Origin: Caldilineaceae bacterium
Lineage (GTDB): Bacteria; Chloroflexota; Anaerolineae; Caldilineales; Caldilineaceae
Direction: 5' to 3'
Assembly (NCBI GenBank): GCA_015494005.1
Contig: WGCB01000103.1
Location: 1-18,187 of the forward strand
DNA: 18,187 bases
The notes below the pieces were generated by a model that had not been told where the DNA came from, searched no databases, and was given only the letters and a program-made list of their open reading frames with translations. Position numbers and translations under genes: made by a program. Within the stretch, counting starts at the first letter, position 1, and each line of letters begins with the position of its first letter. Positions 1 through 6,414 of this stretch are shown one piece after another.

Positions 1-364
1 ATCTCCATGACCCAGCGGGCGTAGGCGATGGCGTCCCGCACCGCGCCGTGGACCTGGGGGATGCAGCGCAGGGTGTAGGCGTCCTGGACGTTGGTAGGGT
101 CATAGTGGCGGATGTGGCCGGCAGCCTGAGCCTGGAGGCCCTGCACGGCACGGAGCTGGCCTTCGACCCCCGGATCCACCAGCTGCGCCCCTTCCCTCGC
201 CAGCTCAACTGCGCCCGCTATCTGCGGGAGCTCCTGGCCGGGAGCGATTTCACCCGCCACTATGACCCTACCAACGTCCAGGACGCCTACACCCTGCGCT
301 GCATCCCCCAGGTCCACGGCGCGGTGCGGGACGCCATCGCCTACGCCCGCTGGGTCATGGAGAT
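1..364. repeat. Perfect 111-bp inverted repeat (1-111 / 254-364) within hutH
   Basis: Bases 1-111 are the exact reverse complement of 254-364: base n pairs with base 365-n and I found no mismatch. The 142-bp spacer (112-253) is ordinary hutH coding sequence. The left arm reads as hutH only on the minus strand and ends abruptly at 111/112, where the plus-strand gene begins to read sensibly. The left arm runs off the window, so it may be longer. Identity across silent codon positions means either a very recent event or, more likely, a fold-back chimera from amplification, sequencing or assembly at a contig end. Confidence 0.95.
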
Positions 365-1019
365 CGAGCTCAACGCGGTGACGGACAACCCCCTCCTCTT
401 CGTGGACGAGGAGACGGACGAGATCACCGTCCTCTCGGGGGGGAACTTCCACGGGGAGCCCCTGGCCATCGCCCTGGACTACCTGAGCATGGCCATGGCC
501 GAGCTGGGCAACATCTCCGAGCGGCGGATCATGCGCCTGACCGACGAGGCCAGCAACGCCCACGTGCTGCCGGCCTTCCTGACCCAGCACGGGGGGCTGA
601 ACTCGGGCTTCATGATCGTCCAGTACACGGCCGCGGCCCTGGCCACGGAGAACAAGGTCCTGGCCCACCCGGCCAGCGCGGACACCATCCCCACCTCGGC
701 CAACGTGGAGGACCACGTGAGCATGGGGGTGACCGCGGGGCTGCAGACCCGGCAGGTGAACGACAACGTGGAGCGGATCCTGGCCATGGAGCTCATGGCC
801 GCAGCCCAGGGCATCGACTTCCGCCGGCAGAAGCTGGGGCCGGAGGCGCGGCTGGGTCAGGGGACCGGGCCGGCCTACGCCCTGATCCGGGAGCGGGTGC
901 CCTTCATCGAGCGGGACACGGTGCTTCACGGCTACGTGGAGGCGGTGCGGGAGCTGGTGGCCAGCGGCGAGCTGGTGCGGCGGGTCAACGGGGTGGTGGA
1001 GGATGTGTGGCGAGAGTGA
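112..1019 (+). CDS. hutH: Histidine ammonia-lyase, C-terminal part (5' end missing)
   Basis: Histidine ammonia-lyase deaminates L-histidine to trans-urocanate and ammonia, the first step of histidine degradation in the cytoplasm. About 300 C-terminal residues of the roughly 500-residue enzyme are present. Family signatures visible in order are QDAYTLRCIPQVHG, a TDNPLLF motif, SGGNFHGEPLA, SERR, and the NSGFMIVQYTAAALATEN stretch followed by SANVEDHVSMG, ending at TGA 1017-1019. The N-terminal part carrying the Ala-Ser-Gly triplet that forms the MIO electrophile is absent, so I cannot confirm activity or fully exclude a related aromatic amino acid lyase. An ATG at 48 in frame lies in the inverted-repeat arm and is not a real start; meaningful reading begins at codon 114. 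The gene is convergent with the gcv operon and no other hut gene is visible. Confidence 0.9.
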
Positions 1020-1091
1020 GGGAGCAGAGGAGCGGCTGGAAAACTGAGCGAGCCGTGGGTGCCGCTGGCCGCTGTCGGCTGCATCCACGCG

Positions 1092-1129
1092 AAAAGGGGA
1101 CAGGCGCTGGGCCTGCCCCCTTTTGTTTT
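1092..1129. terminator. Intrinsic terminator between convergent hutH and gcvPB
   Basis: Left arm 1092-1105 and right arm 1111-1124 form a 14-bp stem with one mismatch and a 5-base loop. A T-rich tract (TTTTGTTTT, 1121-1129) follows on the plus strand. The left arm starts with AAAA, which gives a short T-tract in the other direction. It probably ends hutH transcription and may also serve the gcv operon on the minus strand. Confidence 0.8.
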
Positions 1130-1155
1130 GCTCCCGCTTCCTGCCCGCTGGGGCC

Positions 1156-2640
1156 TCAGCCTTGCTGCTGGAGCTCCATGATGTAGCTGAGGATGGGCCT
1201 GCGGGCGGCCTGCACCTCGTCCAGGCGGCGGACCGGCGCGTTGTGGGGCGCTTCGTGGAGGAGCTCCGGGTCGGTCCGGGCCTCCTGGGCGATCTGCTCC
1301 AGGTCGGCCACGAACTGGTCCAGGGTCTCCTTGCTCTCCGTCTCCGTGGGCTCGATCATCAGGGCCTCGGGCACGATGAGGGGGAAGTAGATGGTGGGCG
1401 GATGGGCGTTGTCCAGGTCGATGAGCCGCTTGGCGATGTCCAGGGCGTGGACGTCCGGGGCGTCGGGCAGCTTGCCCTGGGCCACGAACTCGTGCATGCA
1501 GGTGCGGTGGCCGTAGGGGACCGGGTAGGTGCGCTTCACGTGGTGCATAAGGTAGTTGGCGTTGAGCACCGCGTTCTCCGAGACCTCCCGCAGGCCCTCC
1601 GCGCCGTGCATGCGGATGTAGGTGTAGGCCCGGACCAGGACCCCGAAGTTGCCCCAGAAGCTGCGGATGCGTCCGATGCTCTTGGCCGGCATGGCCCAAT
1701 CCAGGCTGCCGTCCTCCTGGCGCTGAGGGATGGGGCCAGGCAGATAGGGCGCCAGCTTCTCCACGCAACCCACCGGCCCTGCGCCAGGACCGCCGCCGCC
1801 GTGGGGCGTGCTGAAGGTCTTGTGCAGGTTGAAGTGCATGATGTCGATGCCCACGTCCGCGGGGCGCAGGATGCCCATGATGGCGTTCAGGTTGGCCCCG
1901 TCCCCGTAGACCAGCCCCCCGGCATCGTGGATCATCTGGCAGATCTCCTGGATGTGGGCCTCGAAGAGCCCCAGGGTGTTGGGGTTGGTGATCATGAGCC
2001 CGGCGATGCGCCCCGGGTACTTGTCCAGGACTGCCTGGAGGGAGCGCAGGTCCGCGTTGCCGTCCTCGTCGCTCTGGATCTCCACCGCCTTCAGGCCGGC
2101 CATGGAGGTGGTGGCCGGGTTGGTGCCGTGGGCGCTGTCCGGGATCAGGATGATGTCCCGCTGGCCTTCGCCGATATCCTGGAGGTACTTGCGGATGACC
2201 AGCACGCCGGTCAGCTCGCCGTGGGCCCCGGCGGAGGGCTGCAGGGTGACGCTCTGGAAGCCGCTGATCTCGGCCAGCATCTCCTGCAGGCGCACCATGA
2301 GCTCCAGCGCCCCCTGGACCGTCTCCACCGGCTGCAAGGGGTGGATGTCCACGAAGCCCCGCATGCGGGCTGCCACCTCGTTGACCTTGGGGTTGTACTT
2401 CATGGTGCAGCTGCCCAGGGGGTAGAAGCCCAGGTCCACGCCGTAGTTTTTGCGGCTCAGGCGCACGTAGTGGCTGACCACGTCCCGTTCGGCCAGCTCG
2501 GGCAGGGGCAGATCCTGGCGCAGGAACTCCTGGGGCAGGTCGGCTCGGGGCACGTCGTAGACCGGCGGGCGCACGCCCCGGCGGCCTGGCCGGCTCTTCT
2601 CGAACAGGGTGGGTTCCGGTCGATTGATGTTAAGCGCCAT
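1156..2640 (-). CDS. gcvPB: Glycine dehydrogenase (decarboxylating) subunit 2 (P-protein, C-terminal type)
   Basis: This is the PLP-binding subunit of the two-chain glycine decarboxylase. The P-protein decarboxylates glycine and passes the aminomethyl group to the lipoyl arm of GcvH. The 494-residue length is usual for the family. The segment NLHKTFSTPHGGGGPG lies at about residues 271-286, with Lys274 as the expected Schiff-base lysine; GSCTMKYNP (76-84) and DSAHGTNPA (168-176) are further signatures. The ATG lies inside the last codons of gcvPA (11-bp overlap, gcvPA stop TAA at 2632-2630), and AAAGGAG sits 8 bases upstream, so the two subunits are probably translationally coupled. It is the last gene of the operon. 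Confidence 0.97.
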   Translation of the reverse strand: MALNINRPEPTLFEKSRPGRRGVRPPVYDVPRADLPQEFLRQDLPLPELAERDVVSHYVRLSRKNYGVDLGFYPLGSCTMKYNPKVNEVAARMRGFVDIHPLQPVETVQGALELMVRLQEMLAEISGFQSVTLQPSAGAHGELTGVLVIRKYLQDIGEGQRDIILIPDSAHGTNPATTSMAGLKAVEIQSDEDGNADLRSLQAVLDKYPGRIAGLMITNPNTLGLFEAHIQEICQMIHDAGGLVYGDGANLNAIMGILRPADVGIDIMHFNLHKTFSTPHGGGGPGAGPVGCVEKLAPYLPGPIPQRQEDGSLDWAMPAKSIGRIRSFWGNFGVLVRAYTYIRMHGAEGLREVSENAVLNANYLMHHVKRTYPVPYGHRTCMHEFVAQGKLPDAPDVHALDIAKRLIDLDNAHPPTIYFPLIVPEALMIEPTETESKETLDQFVADLEQIAQEARTDPELLHEAPHNAPVRRLDEVQAARRPILSYIMELQQQG

Positions 2641-4000
2641 GAGCCTCGCTCCTTTCTCGCAGTCCCTCCACTAGCCGGTCCATCTGTTCCGGCGTGTTCA
2701 GCTCCGTGGTGCAGAGCAGCATCACGTTGTCCCCCAGCTCGGGGTAGTCCTGTCCCAGATCGTAGCCGCCCACGATGTTCTTCTCGTGGAGCAGGTAGTC
2801 GTTGATGGCGCTCACCGGCTCCGGGCAGCGGACCACGAACTCGTGGAAGAAATGGCCGGGGTTCAGCACCTCATAGCCCGGCAGCTCCTGGATGCGGGAG
2901 GCCAGGTAGTGGGCGTTGTCCGTGCAGCTCTGGGCCACCTGCCGCAGCCCCTGCTTGCCCAGCGCGGTCAGGTAGACGGCGCAGGCCAGGGCGTTCAAAT
3001 TCTGGTTGGTGCAGATGTTGCTGGAGGCCTTCTCCCGGCGGATGAACTGCTCCCGGGCCACCAGGGTGAGGACGAAACCTCGCTTGCCCTCCACGTCCAC
3101 CGTCTCCCCCACGATGCGGCCGGCGCTCTTGCGCACGTGGGCCATGCGGCAGGCGAAGAGACCCAGGTAGGGCCCGCCGAAGTTCAAGGCGTTGCCCGTG
3201 GCCTGGCCCTCCCCCGCGTAGATGTCCGCGCCGTACTCGCCGGGTGGCGTGAGCAGCCCCAGGCTGATGGGATTGGCTACCACCAGGAAGAGGGCTTTGT
3301 GGGCGTGGACCGCGTCGGCCAGCTCCTGGAGCCGGGCCGGGCTCTGGATGGCGCCCAGGAAGTCCGGGTTCTGCACCACCACGCAGGCGGTGTTGTCATC
3401 GATGAGTTCGGTCAAGGCGTCCAGGTAGTCGAAGGGGGGAAGGTCCTCGCCCACGAACTCCAGATCGTAGCCCTGGAGATAGGTGCGGACCACGGCCCGG
3501 TACTGGGGATGGACCGTGGGGGCCATGACGATGCGGGTGCGCTTGTGCCGGGTCAGGTGCAGGGCCATGATCACCCCCTCCGCGGTGCTGGTGGCCCCGT
3601 CGTAGTGGCTGGCGTTGCTCACCTCCATGCCGCTCAAAGTGGCGATCATGGTCTGGTACTCGAAGAGGGCCTGGAGGGTGCCCTGGGAGACCTCGGGCTG
3701 GTAGGGGGTGTAGCTGGTGTAGAACTCGCTACGGCTGATGACGAAATCCACCAGCGTGGGGATGAAATGGTGGTAGGCCCCGGCCCCCAGGAAGCTCACA
3801 TTGCCTTCCAGGTCCGCGTTGCGGTCGGCCATGGCCCGCAGATCCGCCAGCACCTCCGCCTCGGTCAGGGCCGGGGGCAGGTCCAGCTGGGGGAAACGGT
3901 GGGCGGCGGGGACGTCGTGGAAGAGATCTTCGATCTGCTGGACACCGATGGCCGCCAGCATCTCGGCCCGATCCGCGTCCGTGTTGACGACAAATGTCAT
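2630..4000 (-). CDS. gcvPA: Glycine dehydrogenase (decarboxylating) subunit 1 (P-protein, N-terminal type)
   Basis: This is the partner of GcvPB in the heterotetrameric P-protein. The 456 residues match the usual subunit size. Visible signatures are FLGAGAYHHFIP (70-81), SYTPYQPEVSQGTLQALFEYQ (from residue 96), and REKASSNICTNQ near residue 340. The start was placed at ATG 4000-3998 because the family begins MTFVxNTDADR and GGAGGT lies 4 bases upstream; an in-frame ATG 18 codons earlier (4054) has neither. The 217-bp gap to gcvH (4001-4217) shows no convincing terminator, so I infer one transcript. The 3' end overlaps gcvPB. Confidence 0.96.
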   Translation of the reverse strand: MTFVVNTDADRAEMLAAIGVQQIEDLFHDVPAAHRFPQLDLPPALTEAEVLADLRAMADRNADLEGNVSFLGAGAYHHFIPTLVDFVISRSEFYTSYTPYQPEVSQGTLQALFEYQTMIATLSGMEVSNASHYDGATSTAEGVIMALHLTRHKRTRIVMAPTVHPQYRAVVRTYLQGYDLEFVGEDLPPFDYLDALTELIDDNTACVVVQNPDFLGAIQSPARLQELADAVHAHKALFLVVANPISLGLLTPPGEYGADIYAGEGQATGNALNFGGPYLGLFACRMAHVRKSAGRIVGETVDVEGKRGFVLTLVAREQFIRREKASSNICTNQNLNALACAVYLTALGKQGLRQVAQSCTDNAHYLASRIQELPGYEVLNPGHFFHEFVVRCPEPVSAINDYLLHEKNIVGGYDLGQDYPELGDNVMLLCTTELNTPEQMDRLVEGLRERSEAHGA

Positions 4001-4217
4001 AGAAACCTCCGGTGAAAGATGGAACGACTCGGCCTCCACGCGCGGGGGCGACACGAGGCCGCAGCAACGGACGCCTCAAGGCGCCCACAGCCTGCCGACT
4101 GTTCAGGAACGGTACAGGGCCAGGCCTGCAGCGCGACCCAGACCCACAGCGCTCCCGGTCTGCCCTCCCGTGGACAGGCCAGGGGGCAGCACTCTTCCTG
4201 CGCAGTCTCCTTCTTGC

Positions 4218-4625
4218 TCAGTGTCCTTCCTGCTCCACGTACTCCGCGTACTCCTCGGGGCTCATCAAGGCGTCCAGTTCCTTCTGCAGTTCCTCCTGGC
4301 TGACCGGGCGGATCTTGAAGAACCAGGCGTCGTAGGGGTCGTCGTTCACCTGCTCCGGGGTGTCCTCCAGAGCGGTGTTCACCGCCACGATGGTGCCGCT
4401 CACCGGCGCGTAGACATCCTCCGCGGCCTTGACTGACTCCACCACGGCCACCGCGTCCCCGGCCTCCACCTCCTCGCCGACTTCGGGCAGGTCCACGAAG
4501 ACCACGTCGCTGAGCATCTCCTGGGCGGCGTCGCTGATGCCGACCACGGCCAGGCCATCCTCGACGCGCACCCACTCGTGGCTTTTGGCGTACTTTGCGT
4601 TGGGATCCAGCTTGGGTTTGGACAT
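4218..4625 (-). CDS. gcvH: Glycine cleavage system H protein (lipoyl carrier)
   Basis: GcvH is the small mobile carrier whose lipoyl-lysine shuttles the aminomethyl intermediate between the P, T and L proteins. The product has 135 residues. The lipoylation motif [17 protein letters not shown] contains Lys66 as the lipoate site, preceded by the typical [10 protein letters not shown] entry strand and [20 protein letters not shown]. The C-terminal [13 protein letters not shown] segment is also family-typical. AAGGAG lies 8 bases before the ATG. It is the second gene of the operon, after a 164-bp gap that holds a tandem repeat. Confidence 0.98.
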   Translation of the reverse strand: MSKPKLDPNAKYAKSHEWVRVEDGLAVVGISDAAQEMLSDVVFVDLPEVGEEVEAGDAVAVVESVKAAEDVYAPVSGTIVAVNTALEDTPEQVNDDPYDAWFFKIRPVSQEELQKELDALMSPEEYAEYVEQEGH

Positions 4626-4719
4626 TGTGGGTTCTCCTTTTCTTCGGTGATCAAGGGGATGGGTTGTTGGGCAATGGGTGATGGAAAGAGAGCGACGGAA
4701 AGAATGGTTGTCCGGTTGG

Positions 4720-4790
4720 ACTTGTGGATTGTTACCTGTTGATTGTTGCCTGTTGATTGTTCGCTGTTGTCTGCCTACTGGTTGGTTGCC
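4720..4790. repeat. Degenerate 14-bp tandem repeat between gcvT and gcvH
   Basis: Successive units at 4720-4733, 4734-4747, 4748-4761, 4762-4775 and 4776-4790 share the pattern (A/G)CCTGTTGATTGTT with drift. The second and third copies differ at one position, and the fifth is one base longer. The array has far lower GC than the flanking genes and touches the gcvT stop codon (4792-4790). It lies inside the operon transcript. Confidence 0.75.
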
Positions 4791-5884
4791 TACTGTTTGT
4801 ACCGGGGCTTGTAGAAGGGGCGCTTGATCACCTGGGCCCGCTTGGGCCGGCCCCGCACCAGGATCTGCAGCTCCGTGCCCAGCTTGGCATAGGCCCGGGG
4901 CACGTAGCCCAGCCCCAGGAACTTGCCCAGGGTGGGGCTCTTCATGCCCGTGGTCACGTAGCCCACCTCCTGGCCGTCCACAGCGATGGGGTAGTGCTCC
5001 CGGGGCACCGCCTTGTCCACCATCTCGAAGCCCACCAGCAGCCGGGAGGGTTTCTCCAGCTTGACCTTGAGCAGGTTCTCCCGGCCTACGAAGGTGGGCT
5101 TGCCCAGGGAGACGGTCCAGCCCAGCCGGGCCTCGATGGGGTTGATGGTGGCGTCGATCTCGTGGCCGTAGAGGGGCATGCAGGCCTCGAAGCGCAGGCT
5201 GTCCCGGGCGGCCAAGCCACAGGGGAGCAGGCCATCCTCCTTCCCCACCTCCAGGATGCGGTTCCAGAGGTGCACCGCCTCGTCCGCGGGGAAGTAGAGC
5301 TCGAAGCCGTCCTCCCCGGTGTAGCCCGTGCGCCCCATGAGGGTCTCCACCCCGTCCAGCCGGGCCCGCAGGGCCTTGCGCGCCGAGACCACACTCAGGT
5401 CCGCGTCGGCGATCCGCTGCAGGATGGCCTCCGCCTTGGGGCCCTGAACGGCCAGCATGTAGGTTTCGTCGGAGATGTCTGTCACTTCCACCTGGAGGCC
5501 GTGGGTGTGGGCCTCCATCCAGGCCACATCTTTTTCCCGATTGCTGGCGTTGACCACCACCATCCAGCTGTCGGGCAGCCGATAGACGAAGATGTCGTCC
5601 ACGATGGTGCCGTCGTGGTAGGTCATGAGGCTGTAGTGGGCGTCCCAGGGGGCCATCTGGGAGACGTCGTAGACCTGGATGCGCTGCAGGAAGGCCTCGG
5701 CGTCGGGCCCACGCACGTCCACCTGGCCCATGTGATCGATGTCAAAGATGCCGGCTGCCTTGCGCACGGCATGGTGCTCCGCTATGGGACCGGTGGGGTA
5801 CTGGACTGGCAGCTCCCAGCCGGCGAAGGGCACCATGCGCCCTCCTAAGGCCAGATGGGTCTCGTACAGGCGTGTTCGTTTCAT
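4790..5884 (-). CDS. gcvT: Aminomethyltransferase (glycine cleavage system T protein)
   Basis: GcvT releases ammonia from the aminomethyl-lipoyl H protein and transfers the one-carbon unit to tetrahydrofolate, giving 5,10-methylene-THF. The product has 364 residues. Visible are the N-terminal [33 protein letters not shown], the [11 protein letters not shown] segment with Asp96/Asp97 at the position of the catalytic Asp, [13 protein letters not shown], and [22 protein letters not shown]. The start was set at ATG 5884-5882, with AAGGGGG about 6 bases upstream and the usual protein start; an in-frame ATG at 5911 is less well placed. It is the first gene of the operon, directly downstream of the glycine riboswitch and terminator. 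Confidence 0.97.
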   Translation of the reverse strand: MKRTRLYETHLALGGRMVPFAGWELPVQYPTGPIAEHHAVRKAAGIFDIDHMGQVDVRGPDAEAFLQRIQVYDVSQMAPWDAHYSLMTYHDGTIVDDIFVYRLPDSWMVVVNASNREKDVAWMEAHTHGLQVEVTDISDETYMLAVQGPKAEAILQRIADADLSVVSARKALRARLDGVETLMGRTGYTGEDGFELYFPADEAVHLWNRILEVGKEDGLLPCGLAARDSLRFEACMPLYGHEIDATINPIEARLGWTVSLGKPTFVGRENLLKVKLEKPSRLLVGFEMVDKAVPREHYPIAVDGQEVGYVTTGMKSPTLGKFLGLGYVPRAYAKLGTELQILVRGRPKRAQVIKRPFYKPRYKQ

Positions 5885-5936
5885 AGTTTCCCCCTTGATC
5901 GGTGACAGCACTGGACAGTTTTTGGACGGCGAACGG

Positions 5937-5986
5937 TGAAATAAAAATGCGGAAACCTGGGTAGGAGCACATTCCCCGGTTTCCGC
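5937..5986 (-). terminator. Riboswitch-controlled intrinsic terminator upstream of gcvT
   Basis: On the minus strand, GCGGAAACC (5986-5978) pairs perfectly with GGTTTCCGC (5957-5949), and further G-C pairs extend the stem inward past one mismatch. The T-rich tract ATTTTTATTT follows immediately. The base of the stem abuts or overlaps the 3' strand of P1 of aptamer II (CAGAG, 5990-5986), the arrangement expected of an expression platform. Glycine riboswitches ahead of gcvT usually turn genes on when glycine binds; that direction is assumed here. Confidence 0.85.
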
Positions 5987-6226
5987 TCTGTCCTTTCGCC
6001 TGAGAGTTTTGTATCCCCATCGGCGTCTTGAACTGCGTTGTCGGCGTCAACGACCCGGCCACTGTCCAAGAACTCTCCAGAGTGCTGTCGGAGCACGATA
6101 CCTTTTGCCTGAGAGAGTCACACAAGGGGTTCCGGTCCCTCCTGCGCTTGCACCTTCGGCGATCGTTTCCGTTTCGGACGCCCAAACGTGGCTTGCATCC
6201 AAAGCGGCCGATTCTCTCTCGCGCTC
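5986..6226 (-). promoter_or_regulatory. Tandem glycine riboswitch (two aptamers)
   Basis: Read on the minus strand, two glycine aptamers lie in series. Aptamer I (6226-6091) has P1 arms GAGCGCGA / UCGUGCUC (one G-U pair), the conserved CGCCGAAGGUGCAAG (6161-6147) and ACUCUCUCAGGCAAAAGGUA (6118-6099). Aptamer II (6082-5986) has P1 CAGAG/CUCUG arms, GGAGAG (6078-6073), a CGCCGAUGGGG element, and AAACUCUCAGGCGAAAGGAC ending in AGAG (6009-5986). An 8-base linker (6083-6090) separates them. The double CUCUCAGGC(A/G)AAAGG signature is diagnostic of the class. It lies upstream of gcvT and is followed by a terminator, so it controls the whole gcv operon by glycine level. Confidence 0.95.
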
Positions 6227-6322
6227 GTCATCCAGCCTATATTTGGTTGTACGAATGTGCGGATGTTGCAGGCCCCACGCCGCGGGGATTGGCCTGGAGC
6301 AGTTTCTGATTCTTCAGAAGAG

Positions 6323-6351
6323 AGTATAGCAAAGGGTGGGCACGTTGACAA
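6323..6351 (-). promoter_or_regulatory. Sigma70-type promoter of the gcv operon
   Basis: On the minus strand, TTGTCA (6351-6346, 5 of 6 to consensus) is followed by a 17-base spacer and TATACT (6328-6323, 5 of 6). Transcription would begin near 6316, giving a leader of about 430 nt that contains the complete tandem riboswitch and its terminator. Confidence 0.75.
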
Positions 6352-6414
6352 GTGGCAAATTGGCTTTCCGATTGACTTTTTGCACTCCCTCCAGCAGGAT
6401 GCTAGGATCCATCC

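Noticed and set aside
48..111. Apparent N-terminus of hutH from ATG 48
   Set aside because: This stretch is the inverted-repeat arm (reverse complement of hutH 254-364), not a true N-terminus, and it does not resemble the family.
1123..2805. Long plus-strand open frame over gcvPB
   Set aside because: gcvPB on the minus strand has clear family motifs and the PLP lysine; the plus-strand translation is low-complexity and unrelated to any family I know.
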